From positions 1 through 38,711 of the forward strand of contig JAYRHW010000062.1 of assembly GCA_041907145.1 (NCBI GenBank): 38,711 nucleotides of DNA, given 5' to 3'. The position numbers were made by a program, and so were the translations under genes. The first letter of the stretch is position 1. Each line of letters begins with the position of its first letter. The stretch comes from JAFLCA01 sp041907145 (GTDB taxonomy: Bacteria; Bdellovibrionota_C; UBA2361; JAFLCA01). Positions 17,543-25,569 of this stretch are shown here, one piece after another. A model generated the notes under the pieces. It was not told the origin of the DNA. It saw nothing but the letters and a program-made list of their open reading frames with translations, and ran no database searches.

Positions 17543-18106
17543 CTACAGTTTAATAATTTCCGACTTCGGATAATCCTTGAGTCCGTCGCCCAGACGATCG
17601 TTCAGCGTCGAGTAGCGCAGGTCCGGCTTTTCTTTTTCTATGCGACTTAAAAGCTGATCGAATTTTTCGACGGTAAGATTTTCAAAGTAACAATCATTGA
17701 TTTCACACATCGGCGCAGTACCGCAGGAGCCTAAGCATTCGACTTCCTCGTAACTCCACATGCCGTCCTTTGAGACTTCGCCCGGACCGATATGGAGACG
17801 TTTCTTCAAATGCTCCGAGAGCTTCTTTGAGCCGCATAGTGCGCACGAAAGTGTGCGGCAAATCTGTACATGGTACTTACCCACAGGCTTTTTGTAATAC
17901 ATCGTATAAAAGGTGGCGACCTCCCGCACATGCACCGGAGCCATGCCAACCTTTTCCGCCGCCCAGGCTATCGCCTGATCAGTAATATGCCCGAGTTCCT
18001 CCTGCGCAATGTAGAGCGCGGGCATTACCGCCGATTTGGCATCGGGGTAGCGCTTTTTGATTTCCTCTATTCTCTTTTCGGCTTTATCCGAGAGCTTGAC
18101 AGTCAT
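17543..18106 (-). CDS. nuoE: NADH-quinone oxidoreductase subunit E
   Basis: A thioredoxin-fold [2Fe-2S] subunit of the NADH module, 187 residues. N1a ligands are Cys83 and Cys88 (CRTLSC, C-x4-C) and Cys124 and Cys128 (CLGSC, C-x3-C). The N-terminal helical domain contains the VATFYTMY block typical of NuoE. ATG at 18106 with AGGGGAT upstream; it follows nuoD by 6 bases. Confidence 0.97.
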   Translation of the reverse strand: MTVKLSDKAEKRIEEIKKRYPDAKSAVMPALYIAQEELGHITDQAIAWAAEKVGMAPVHVREVATFYTMYYKKPVGKYHVQICRTLSCALCGSKKLSEHLKKRLHIGPGEVSKDGMWSYEEVECLGSCGTAPMCEINDCYFENLTVEKFDQLLSRIEKEKPDLRYSTLNDRLGDGLKDYPKSEIIKL

Positions 18107-18112
18107 AATCCC

Positions 18113-19363
18113 CTAGCGATCACACTCACCACCAATCATGTTCACCATGCCGAAAGTCGGGACGACATCGGCAATATTCGCTCCTGAAAGCAGCTTGCTG
18201 ACCACTCCCATATGTATGTAAGACGGCGCCCGCACATGTACTTTGTACGGACGGCCAGTTCCATCAGAAATGGTATAGAAGCCGAGTTCCCCGTTTCCTC
18301 CCTCCACGGGAAGATAGACATCGCCCTTCGGTGGCTGCACTCCCTTAATGACCATCTCGAAGTGGTTGATCATTCCATCAATAGAGCTGTACACCTCGTC
18401 CTTCGGATTGAGAACGATATGCGGATCGTCGACGCTAATGGGACCATCGGGAAGATTTTTCATGGCCTGCTCGATGATTCGCATCGACTGCTCGATTTCG
18501 CGCATACGGACGACAAATCGATCGTAGTTGTCCCCCTTCGTACCAAGCGGAACTTCGAAATCAAAGTCCTCGTAAGAGGAATACGGGAAGTATTTGCGAA
18601 CGTCGTAGGCAACGCCAGCGGCCCGCGCTAGCGGGCCTGTAATCGAATATGCGATGGCGTCAGAGGCCGAAAGCGGGGCAACATCGCACATGCGATCGAT
18701 AAATATACGATTCTTGGTCAGCAATCGATCGCTGTTTTCAAGATGAAAGCGGGTCCCATCAAGGGCCTTGGTCAATTTCTGGCGAAAGCCCTCCGGCAGG
18801 TCGGCCTTGAGGCCTCCGACTCGGCAATACGAGATCGTAAGCCGGGCCCCCGTTACCTCTTCAATAAGCTCCCAGAGATATTCGCGCGCCTGGATCAAGT
18901 ACAGCATTACGGTGAAGGCGCCGAGCTCCATGGCGGAAGCGCCCAAGCAGGTCAAATGATCGGTAATGCGGGACATCTCTGAAAGGATCACGCGCACATA
19001 CTGGCCGCGCTTGGGAATTTCGATGCCCAAGAGCTTCTCGACGGTGAGGCACCAACCCACATTGTTGATGATGGGAGAAACGTAATTCAAGCGATCGGTA
19101 TATGGCATCACCTGGTTGTAATCGACCGTCTCGCACATCTTTTCAAAGCCGCGATGCAGGTACCCCACTTCGACATCGCTGTCTAAGATCTTCTCGCCGG
19201 AGAGCTCGACTACGATACGTACAGTCCCGTGCGTGGCAGGATGGGCCGGCCCCATGTTCAAAATCATGGTTTCCGAATGCAAGTCATCGCCCAAGGGGCG
19301 AGCTCGCATGTGAGTGGTCACACCGCCGGCACCGTAATCAACGTTTAGCAAATCCTTGGCCAT
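18113..19363 (-). CDS. nuoD: NADH-quinone oxidoreductase subunit D
   Basis: The 49-kDa-type subunit that forms the quinone headgroup site with NuoB. NMGPAHPATHG (36-46) carries the conserved His, and MPYTDRLNY (86-94) the conserved Tyr that hydrogen-bonds quinone. The C-terminal block ends in DVVPTFGMVNMIGGECDR, normal for the family. The start is ATG at 19363, preceded by AGGTAGGAACG; a TTG at 19390 would add nine residues without a better ribosome binding site. This gives 416 residues. It is separated from nuoC rather than fused to it. Confidence 0.97.
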   Translation of the reverse strand: MAKDLLNVDYGAGGVTTHMRARPLGDDLHSETMILNMGPAHPATHGTVRIVVELSGEKILDSDVEVGYLHRGFEKMCETVDYNQVMPYTDRLNYVSPIINNVGWCLTVEKLLGIEIPKRGQYVRVILSEMSRITDHLTCLGASAMELGAFTVMLYLIQAREYLWELIEEVTGARLTISYCRVGGLKADLPEGFRQKLTKALDGTRFHLENSDRLLTKNRIFIDRMCDVAPLSASDAIAYSITGPLARAAGVAYDVRKYFPYSSYEDFDFEVPLGTKGDNYDRFVVRMREIEQSMRIIEQAMKNLPDGPISVDDPHIVLNPKDEVYSSIDGMINHFEMVIKGVQPPKGDVYLPVEGGNGELGFYTISDGTGRPYKVHVRAPSYIHMGVVSKLLSGANIADVVPTFGMVNMIGGECDR

Positions 19364-19393
19364 CGTTCCTACCTGATCTTGGAAATCCAAATC

Positions 19394-19996
19394 CTAGAGT
19401 CCGGCCTTCCCTTCTCTCGAGTGGCCCGCTCCTGCACGAGTATTAATTTTCACCAACGCCGGGCGCTGCATATCGACCGCGGTATTTCGAACTTCTGGAT
19501 GCAGCAAAGGAATGCGCGGCTGCTTCGCTTGCACCGGATAGTCCTTACGCAGTGGATGCCCGACGAACTCTTCATACATCAGAGTTCGGCGCAAGTCGGG
19601 GTGCCCCTTGAAGACGATGCCGTACATATCCCAAACCTCACGCTCCATGAAGTTTGCCCCCGGCCAAAGATCGCTGACGGTATCTACTTCAGGGGCGCGC
19701 TCCTCAACATCAATCTTGACACGCAAGCGATTGCGCGACGAGAGGCTCATCAGATGATAGACGACTTCGAATCTCGCTTCCCGGGTGTCCATCCAATCAA
19801 CAGCGGTCACACTCACGAAAAGATCGAAGCGCAGAGAGGGATCGTCTCGCAGTGTCGTAAAAAAAGATTTCATGCCATCGCGGCGTACTCGCACTACGGC
19901 ATCCCCCAAGCTGACAGCAGCTTCGACAATCGGGGAGCTAGCTTTGGACTTCAGAAGCGCGAGAAGGCTCTCGGCTGAGGGTGCAGTTGAGGTCAC
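19394..19996 (-). CDS. nuoC: NADH-quinone oxidoreductase subunit C
   Basis: The 30-kDa-type peripheral arm subunit, 200 residues. The family signature EREVWDMYGIVFKGHPDLRR (118-137) and the following VGHPLRKDYP (145-154) are intact. The start is GTG at 19996 with no clear ribosome binding site, which may mean low translation or a different start. It is the first gene of the operon: nuoA and nuoB, which usually precede nuoC, are missing, and the next gene upstream is divergent. Confidence 0.95.
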   Translation of the reverse strand: MTSTAPSAESLLALLKSKASSPIVEAAVSLGDAVVRVRRDGMKSFFTTLRDDPSLRFDLFVSVTAVDWMDTREARFEVVYHLMSLSSRNRLRVKIDVEERAPEVDTVSDLWPGANFMEREVWDMYGIVFKGHPDLRRTLMYEEFVGHPLRKDYPVQAKQPRIPLLHPEVRNTAVDMQRPALVKINTRAGAGHSREGKAGL

Positions 19997-20066
19997 AGAG
20001 ATAAGACCAGAAAACTAAAACTTACTATCTAATATGGCCGCGTAAACACGGCATTCTTAGGGCTGT

Positions 20067-20094
20067 TCTATAACGAAGCAGAAACAAGATGCAA
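20067..20094 (-). promoter_or_regulatory. Possible promoter for the nuo operon
   Basis: On the minus strand TTGCAT (20089-20094) is followed after 16 bases by TATAGA (20067-20072), 71 bases before the nuoC start. The match to sigma70 boxes is weak. The 238-base region 19997-20234 also must hold the start signals for the divergent GT-C gene; no clear box was seen for it. Confidence 0.2.
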
Positions 20095-20234
20095 TACGGA
20101 CAATTGACCAAATTCCCATAAATTTCGGTACGTTCACTGGTCTCAGTAGCCGTCAATTCCTGCTCGACAGGAGCGTAACCACTCCCCTTCCTTCCGGTCT
20201 TTATAGACAGCGCAGAGGCTGCTTTAATCGCCCT

Positions 20235-21659
20235 ATGTCCTCGCACGCAAGCTCGCCCCTCCGATCAAGCCAGCTCCTCCTCGGCCTGGCAGCCGTGGTA
20301 GTCGTCGCAGCGGCAAAGATCGCACTGTGGGTAACGTGGGGAGGTCCCCAATTTATTTGGGATTCCTACTGGTACCTGTCGTTAAGCCGCTCAATTCATG
20401 AAATGGGGCATTACACGCTCGGTGACGGAGCGTTCCATACCAAGTACGCCCCAGGCCTTCCCTTACTACTCGCGATGTTTGGGCCGGCTCTAGGCAGTTA
20501 TGGCCTGGCAGGTGGACTGCTCTCCCTTATCGCCAGTATTCTAGTGATCCTGGCTGTATTCGCGATTGGGCGAGGGATTAACCTGCGAGTTGGAGTGCTG
20601 GCAGCTGCAATTGTGGCTGGTCACCATCTAAGCCTTCTCCATAGCAATCTCGTCCTGACCGAGCAGATTTTCTGCCTTTGTATGCTGGCTGCGTTGCTTC
20701 TAGCAGCAAAGTCAAGGTGGAGCAGCTGCTGGGGGATCGCCGGGGTCGCCTCGCTGGTGCGTTACGAGGGACTTCTCTTACTAGGTGTGCTTCTGGTGCA
20801 GCGTGCGCGGAATGGGATTCAACGCACAGAGCTGTTAGCGATCGGCCTAGTCGCTCTTGTTTGGGCTACCTGGGCGGGAATTCTGTTGAACCATGCGGAC
20901 CTCGGCAGCGGATACCTCAGCGAACTTGGGAAATGGGAGTTTTCCCGTTCGCTGGATTTTTTGCTGCTCGCGCTTTGGCTCGGCTCGTTCTTCTTGCTCC
21001 TTGGAATCGCGGGCCTGCCGAAGCTGCACCGAGCATCTCCCAAGTTCATGAAATTTGCCGCCCCATTTTCTGCGGCTTATTTTTGCCTGCATTTAGTCTG
21101 GTGGTTCACCGACATCCGCTTCTATCTTCCGTTGATACCACTACTCTCACTCGCGGCAGGCATTGTCGTTGACTCACTGCTGAAGGGTATTCCGACTCGA
21201 GCTGGGCGGGTTGTGCTCTGCTCGCTGATTGCCGGCGCGCTGGCTTATGAACAGTGGGCCATGCTGCATCCTAGTGAATACGAGTACCGTCGCTACAACG
21301 TGCTCTATCTGACTCAGTATGCTCCAGCGCAACGGGCCGCCAGCTGGATAGACGCCAACTTAGGTGGCGCTTCCCTGGCAGTGCCAGAACTCACGGTGTA
21401 CGGGAATTTGCTCCCGGGGCATACGCTTGAGCTCTCGGACCACTTGCTCAGGCCGTCTAACCAAAAGTCCCGCTACTTGGTGCTCGACAACTTGCACTTT
21501 AACTTTGAGGCCCTCAACAGCGCATTGAGTGGTCAAGTAACGCTTCCCGATGCCGCAGGCAACGCTACTGCCCACTCCTCTAAACTGCTGCATATCGAAC
21601 GTGGGGCAAGTACCAGCGACGACACGCGCTTCGTTGCGGTGCTTGAAATTCTCCCCTAG
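20235..21659 (+). CDS. GT-C fold membrane glycosyltransferase (GT39/ArnT-like)
   Basis: A 474-residue protein with about ten membrane helices. The first periplasmic loop has Asp43 in IWDSYWYLSL, matching the catalytic Asp of GT-C enzymes that use polyprenyl-phosphate sugars, and a second acidic residue occurs in NLVLTEQIF (Glu143). An RYEG motif (176-179) is shared by many members of this superfamily. The C-terminal 120 residues form a soluble domain. It probably moves a sugar from a lipid carrier to a lipid or protein on the outer face of the inner membrane; the acceptor is unknown. ATG at 20235 has no strong ribosome binding site. Divergent from nuoC. Confidence 0.75.
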   Translation: MSSHASSPLRSSQLLLGLAAVVVVAAAKIALWVTWGGPQFIWDSYWYLSLSRSIHEMGHYTLGDGAFHTKYAPGLPLLLAMFGPALGSYGLAGGLLSLIASILVILAVFAIGRGINLRVGVLAAAIVAGHHLSLLHSNLVLTEQIFCLCMLAALLLAAKSRWSSCWGIAGVASLVRYEGLLLLGVLLVQRARNGIQRTELLAIGLVALVWATWAGILLNHADLGSGYLSELGKWEFSRSLDFLLLALWLGSFFLLLGIAGLPKLHRASPKFMKFAAPFSAAYFCLHLVWWFTDIRFYLPLIPLLSLAAGIVVDSLLKGIPTRAGRVVLCSLIAGALAYEQWAMLHPSEYEYRRYNVLYLTQYAPAQRAASWIDANLGGASLAVPELTVYGNLLPGHTLELSDHLLRPSNQKSRYLVLDNLHFNFEALNSALSGQVTLPDAAGNATAHSSKLLHIERGASTSDDTRFVAVLEILP

Positions 21660-21693
21660 GAACAGTTAGCATAGTGGCTATGACGAGGTGCGT

Positions 21694-21945
21694 ATGACGA
21701 TTGATGAAGGTCTATTGAAGATTTTAGTTTGTCCGGAGAATAAAACCCCGGTGTCACTCGCGGACTCAGTCCTCGTACAATCGCTCAACCAAAAAATTGC
21801 CCAGGGAGCCTTGCGCAATCGCAGCGGCGAAGCCATCACCGAGAAGATCGATGGCGGGTTGGTGCGCGAAGACAAGCGTTATCTTTACCCAATTCGCGAG
21901 GACATCCCGATCATGCTCATCGACGAAGCGATAGAACTCACCTAA
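21694..21945 (+). CDS. Trm112/UPF0434 (YcaR)-like small protein
   Basis: An 83-residue protein. The opening EGLLKILVCPENKTPVSL and the ending LYPIREDIPIMLIDEA follow the Trm112p/UPF0434 family, small zinc-ribbon-like proteins that in eukaryotes and archaea activate methyltransferases; the bacterial role is unclear. Only one Cys remains, so zinc binding through the usual CPxC pair is lost. A middle insert of about 20 residues makes it longer than the 60-residue Escherichia coli protein. The ATG at 21694 is chosen over GTG at 21688 because GAGG ends 5 bases before it. It follows the GT-C gene by 34 bases. Confidence 0.8.
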   Translation: MTIDEGLLKILVCPENKTPVSLADSVLVQSLNQKIAQGALRNRSGEAITEKIDGGLVREDKRYLYPIREDIPIMLIDEAIELT

Positions 21946-21966
21946 AGCTCCTTACACAGTAACCGC

Positions 21967-21981
21967 AAAAGCACTGCTTTT
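21967..21981. terminator. Weak hairpin after the Trm112-like gene
   Basis: AAAAGC-ACT-GCTTTT, a 6-bp AT-rich stem 21 bases after the stop; a T-rich stretch (TTAATTTTT) follows about 20 bases later. A possible weak terminator. Confidence 0.25.
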
Positions 21982-22133
21982 CGACGAGCTAAGAGCTTAA
22001 TTTTTCAGCGAATCAGTGCCCGGCCGTGGCGGCCTGCCTACCCCACGTAACACTGTAACTCACAGATCAGGGATCCGCGTCCCCAACCTCCCATAAGCTA
22101 AGTACATGTCTAGTGTATTCCAAGCGGAGGAAC

Positions 22134-22688
22134 ATGAAACCACAGTCAAAATCGTTCATCGTATTTGCCGTCGCTGTGCCGGTGGCGTTCGCCGTAATCG
22201 CTGCCGGAGCAGTGCTTCTCCCGCGACTCTTCGGTAAACCGCCTGTCTATGACTTTGTGTACGCAGCGGGGATACCGCCCTACGGCTCCTACGGCAAGTA
22301 CGATCTCGTAGTCACCAACGGCCGGGTAACTCTGGTCAATCGGGATTGTCCTTCCAGCTGCTCACCCTCCGACACGAGGCCAGTGCTGTACCGTTACGAC
22401 GTGACCACGCAGCATGGCGTTGAGATCTCGTTGGAACAGGCCCAGGAACTGACCCTCGACCCATCTGAACGGTCACCAGATGGATACAGGCTAACTCGCG
22501 GGGATGCTCACGGAGGAATCTTTCCGCTCTATATCGAGGGCTTCGGCAATCGTCCGATGTATCTCGTAGGTCCGGGTGGGCGCTACGAAGTGAATCTCGC
22601 CCAGTCAGGTTCGGCGATGGGCGGCAGCTACTACTACTCGTCATACAACACACGCCTACTTGGCTGGATCAAGAAAGGAGATGCCTAA
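22134..22688 (+). CDS. Membrane-anchored protein of unknown function
   Basis: A 184-residue protein with one N-terminal hydrophobic segment (about 8-30) that acts as a signal anchor or uncleaved signal, followed by a 150-residue extracytoplasmic domain rich in Gly, Tyr and Ser. There is a CPSSC pair in the domain, possibly a disulfide. No family was recognised. ATG at 22134 is chosen because GGAGG lies 4 bases upstream; a GTG at 22113 is in frame but lacks a site. The stop is one base before the next ATG and its 3' end contains the AAAGGAG site for that gene, so the two are translationally linked. Confidence 0.75.
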   Translation: MKPQSKSFIVFAVAVPVAFAVIAAGAVLLPRLFGKPPVYDFVYAAGIPPYGSYGKYDLVVTNGRVTLVNRDCPSSCSPSDTRPVLYRYDVTTQHGVEISLEQAQELTLDPSERSPDGYRLTRGDAHGGIFPLYIEGFGNRPMYLVGPGGRYEVNLAQSGSAMGGSYYYSSYNTRLLGWIKKGDA

Positions 22689-22689
22689 C

Positions 22690-23670
22690 ATGGAAACTAT
22701 GAAAAGTCCTCTGATCGCAGAGCTAGAAGCAGCATTGGAACGCGGAGAGATAGAGTCAAATGAGGTTTCGGCCATTCTCGAGCAGCTCAGCCCAAGAACT
22801 GGAATATCGTATCTCCATTTCGCCCTGGCAATCTTTGGCGGAATCGTTGCATTTAGCGGCCTGGCCATCTTAATGGCGCAGAACTGGTCGCAATTTGGAT
22901 CGATGCTGCGTGTGTTCCTGAGCTTGGGCAGCGGGGTAGTGGCTTTGGGAGCAGGCATAGGCCTGGCCTCGCAAGATAGCACCAGGCCATTTGCGGTCGT
23001 TATGTTTATCCTTAGCTTGCTGCTTATTCCTACCGGAGTTCTCGTCAGTGCCAACGAGCTTGGGCTCACGTTGTCTCTGGAGACGACGCAGATGGGATTA
23101 TCTCTGCTGACCACATCGTTTTTACTGCCGGCTGCGATTCTCTATCGCTCGAACACTTTGGCACTTGGATCGACTTGGTCGTTAACATGGTTTTTTCTCG
23201 CGCTGACGCAGTGGGCGTTGCCTGACGTCTCGATGATTTCGACGTATGAGTCCTATCAGTACCGATCGCTGGTCATTGGATTGACCTATGTTCTTCTGAG
23301 TTTCGGCTTGGAAAGCAGTGAATATCTCCCTCTGCGAAAGGTGCTGAATTTTCTAGGCAGTGGCATAATCTTGATTACCGGGTACTCATTGATGCGTTCA
23401 AGCCCCAACCAGAATATTCTGTGGGAAATACTCTATCCAGGACTTTCAGCTGCGATAGTGTTCTTCGGTGTCGAGAATCGAATTAGATCCTTTGTTGCAA
23501 ATGGTGCAATCGCCCTGAACTTCTACATCGTGAAGATTTCATTCGAATACTTCGCGAATAGCATCGGCTGGCCGCTGGCCATGATATTTGCCGGCTTTGC
23601 CGTCATTGCAACGACTGTTGTCAGTGTCGTGCTGTTCCGTGATAATAGGGACGATCCTATTTATTCTTAG
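22690..23670 (+). CDS. Polytopic membrane protein, DUF2157-like
   Basis: A 326-residue protein: a soluble acidic N-terminus of about 45 residues (helical, ALERGEIESNEVSAILEQL) and then about ten membrane helices. This arrangement, a short helical cytosolic head that reads like a shortened repeat before a helical bundle, resembles DUF2157 membrane proteins, function unknown. ATG at 22690 lies 9 bases after AAAGGAG; ATG at 22681 is too close to that site. The last residues DNRDDPIYS are encoded by the left arm of a perfect inverted repeat, so the C-terminus may have been altered by an element (see 23646-23699). Confidence 0.7.
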   Translation: METMKSPLIAELEAALERGEIESNEVSAILEQLSPRTGISYLHFALAIFGGIVAFSGLAILMAQNWSQFGSMLRVFLSLGSGVVALGAGIGLASQDSTRPFAVVMFILSLLLIPTGVLVSANELGLTLSLETTQMGLSLLTTSFLLPAAILYRSNTLALGSTWSLTWFFLALTQWALPDVSMISTYESYQYRSLVIGLTYVLLSFGLESSEYLPLRKVLNFLGSGIILITGYSLMRSSPNQNILWEILYPGLSAAIVFFGVENRIRSFVANGAIALNFYIVKISFEYFANSIGWPLAMIFAGFAVIATTVVSVVLFRDNRDDPIYS

Positions 23671-23699
23671 TTGCGAGCTAAAAAATAGGATCGTCCCTA
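23646..23699. repeat. Perfect 17-bp inverted repeat on a gene boundary
   Basis: TAGGGACGATCCTATTT at 23646-23662 and its exact reverse complement at 23683-23699, with a 20-base loop that includes the stop codon at 23668-23670. Each arm is itself partly self-complementary (TAGG...CCTA). This looks like a REP-type palindrome and may also end transcription. It lies between the DUF2157-like gene and the transferase gene and leaves the latter without a ribosome binding site. Confidence 0.75.
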
Positions 23700-23705
23700 A
23701 TTCTT

Positions 23706-24413
23706 ATGTTATTTGATTCGCCCTTCTCCTCGAACGTCGGCTTTTGCGTCTTGGATAGTCGTACTGCGGCGAATGTCAATTTGCTTCCGGAGGAACGCAG
23801 CCTAATCCCCTCCGGCGGGTCTTCCCCGGACTTCCTCGGAGCGCTGGTGCTGGGTCGGGCCGCAGCTCATCAAGCGCTCGCTCAAATTGGAATTCCGGCC
23901 GAAACTCCGCTCTTAAGAAGTCCGCAACATACCCCTGCCTGGCCCCAAGGGATTGAAGGCAGCATCTCCCACTGTGCCAAGGGAGGATTCACGACGGCCG
24001 GAGCAGCGACGTGCAGATTGGATCAATTCGCAGGTATCGGTATCGATATCGAGAATACCTCCCGCAAAATCTCGGACGCCGTCATCAACGCAGTATGCAC
24101 CCCAGCAGAGCGTGAATGGTGCCATCAGGCTGGCAGCTCTGAGAGCCCGCGCCGCGCTATTCAAATTTTTTCAGCAAAGGAAGCCATGTTTAAGGCGTTC
24201 CGTTTAATTTTTCCCGTAGGCCGCGTTTTTCAAGCCGCCGAACTTCGATTTGACGCAGCAAGCGGTTGTTTCGAAGCCACCATCAGCCCGGCAATCCCGG
24301 GGTATTTCACGAGCCACTCTGAGCACTGGATCAGTCTGCAGGAAAACGACTCAACGATTCTGACTGCGCTAGCTGTACTCCCCGAAGGAAATCGCTGGGA
24401 ACCCGAACCCTAG
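23706..24413 (+). CDS. 4'-phosphopantetheinyl transferase, EntD/Sfp type
   Basis: A 235-residue enzyme that transfers phosphopantetheine from coenzyme A to a conserved Ser of carrier proteins, as in fatty-acid, polyketide or peptide synthases. Motifs: SISHC (86-90), GIGIDIE (110-116, metal-binding Asp114 and Glu116) and FSAKEAMFKAF (155-165, Glu159 and Lys163). Size and motif order fit the EntD group of secondary-metabolism transferases more than AcpS. No carrier protein or synthase is in the window. ATG at 23706 comes 6 bases after the inverted repeat and has no recognisable ribosome binding site. Confidence 0.92.
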   Translation: MLFDSPFSSNVGFCVLDSRTAANVNLLPEERSLIPSGGSSPDFLGALVLGRAAAHQALAQIGIPAETPLLRSPQHTPAWPQGIEGSISHCAKGGFTTAGAATCRLDQFAGIGIDIENTSRKISDAVINAVCTPAEREWCHQAGSSESPRRAIQIFSAKEAMFKAFRLIFPVGRVFQAAELRFDAASGCFEATISPAIPGYFTSHSEHWISLQENDSTILTALAVLPEGNRWEPEP

Positions 24414-24565
24414 AACTTAGGTGGGCCGAGAGTGACAGATTGAGGCTCCAGCCTAAGATTGTGAGTCAACGGTCAGTCACCTTGCTCAGGCCGCACAAAT
24501 TCCGCCTCCTCCCATTATCAAGGAGAGTGGTGGACATACTGAATCACAGAAGTCTCTGAAAAGCC

Positions 24566-24661
24566 TTAGAGGTGAACCGGTATAAGCTTAAGCAAGTCCA
24601 GATACCAACCGGCGGCGAGAAGAACAAGCGCCGCAAACACCAGGCAGAGAAGATCGTCCAT
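24566..24661 (-). CDS. Possible 31-residue membrane protein
   Basis: ATG at 24661 to TAA at 24566: 31 residues, starting MDDLLCLVFAALVLLAAGWY. One hydrophobic helix covers about residues 4-19, and the polar C-terminal part has Lys25 and His30. A G-rich site (GGGGG, 24664-24668) lies 2 bases before the ATG, close for a ribosome binding site. It follows the winged-helix-like gene on the same strand after 122 bases that hold a hairpin. Single-helix proteins of this size (such as KdpF) often serve membrane complexes, but no partner is in sight, so the function is unknown. Confidence 0.4.
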   Translation of the reverse strand: MDDLLCLVFAALVLLAAGWYLDLLKLIPVHL

Positions 24662-24681
24662 AGTACCCCCAAAAACCGACC

Positions 24682-24730
24682 CATAACCAGTTACTCCGAC
24701 CCTTTACCGGAATAACCAATTAGAGTTATG
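24682..24730 (-). promoter_or_regulatory. Leader hairpin upstream of the possible sORF
   Basis: On the minus strand CATAAC (24725-24730) pairs with GTTATG (24682-24687), and GTTATTCCG (24708-24716) pairs with CGGAGTAAC (24690-24698) with one U-G wobble: 15 bp with an asymmetric internal loop and a 9-base loop. It lies 20 bases before the sORF start, and a run of five U follows about 10 bases later, so it may be a terminator for the upstream gene or a leader element. Confidence 0.45.
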
Positions 24731-24783
24731 GGGGGTCCGAAGTCCGGGGTTACCTTACACCCCGCCGTCCGTACCTGCCCAAG

Positions 24784-25569
24784 CTAAGCTCGCATTTTGC
24801 GAAGGGTCTCAAGGTAAGCAACAAGCATTCCCCGCTGAGGCGTCCAAAGCGTCTCGACTCGCCGCATATTGCCGGTCTCGAATTCCCAGCGTGCGATATC
24901 GGGAGCAATTTCACTGAATAGCTCCGTAAGCGGCTTGTGGCTATTGAGCGCGTAAGGATACAGGCGCTCCCATTCCTTGACGATCATATCGTCGCTCACC
25001 TTTCTCTTTATGCAGTCAGTAGTGAGCTGTGCTGCCTTCTGGGCGTCGATGATTCGAACATCCAACTCATGCAACTTCCGTTCGGTGCGTTTAATCTCAC
25101 GCGACAGTAGATCCTTGCTATCCAGCAATCCCTGCAGCTCCAGCTCCAGTGCGTAGGGAAACTGCCGCCCTTCGGACTTAACCAATTCGGAGATCTTTGG
25201 CCTGTAACTGCTGATAAAGTAATACACGAACAAAAACTGATCTGGGCTCTCGATACAGTCCCCGCAGACAGCAAGCGAAATGAGCTCAATCAGGCCTGTG
25301 CGGGTCAATCGGTAAAGTGGGCGGCGTCCCGACTGCAAGCAGCGAACGTATCCATCCGCCTCCAGTTCCTTTAAATAACGCAGCACCTGGGTGTTTTGAA
25401 TCAACACCGGACCTCGCTGAGAGGCAGGATCTATCCAATTGCAGAATAGCTCCATCAGAAAGCGCACATCCTTCTGACGAAAGCCCTCGGCCTTGGCATT
25501 TGCATGGGCAGCTACGGTGGCAGTTGCGGCAACAAGACTGTAGCGGTCAAAGACTGAGTGTTTCCTCAT
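24784..25569 (-). CDS. Winged-helix-like protein with coiled coil, unknown function
   Basis: A 261-residue soluble protein. Residues about 30-105 read like a winged helix: TQVLRYLKELEADGYV as the recognition helix region, then a basic wing CLQSGRRPLYRLTRTGL, reminiscent of PadR or ArsR-type regulators. Residues about 128-190 form a coiled coil, and the C-terminal 70 residues are unrecognised. It could be a transcription regulator, but the family is not identified. ATG at 25569 has only a weak upstream G-rich site. It is convergent with the transferase gene, and the possible sORF follows it. Confidence 0.65.
   Translation of the reverse strand: MRKHSVFDRYSLVAATATVAAHANAKAEGFRQKDVRFLMELFCNWIDPASQRGPVLIQNTQVLRYLKELEADGYVRCLQSGRRPLYRLTRTGLIELISLAVCGDCIESPDQFLFVYYFISSYRPKISELVKSEGRQFPYALELELQGLLDSKDLLSREIKRTERKLHELDVRIIDAQKAAQLTTDCIKRKVSDDMIVKEWERLYPYALNSHKPLTELFSEIAPDIARWEFETGNMRRVETLWTPQRGMLVAYLETLRKMRA

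Larger units (their letters stand above)
24414..24783. other. Intergenic region with a possible sORF and a leader hairpin
   Basis: A 370-base stretch between convergent genes. No tRNA or known riboswitch was seen. The minus strand contains a possible 31-codon gene (24566-24661) and a strong hairpin (24682-24730). The first 150 bases (24414-24565) show nothing recognised. Confidence 0.6.

Noticed and set aside
20678..21172. 164-codon plus-strand frame
   Set aside because: Overlaps the GT-C gene in another frame; no start signal.
22656..23114. 152-codon minus-strand frame
   Set aside because: Antisense to the DUF2157-like gene.
24414..24560. Possible tRNA or riboswitch
   Set aside because: No T-loop GTTCGA box, no cloverleaf and no known aptamer core could be drawn.
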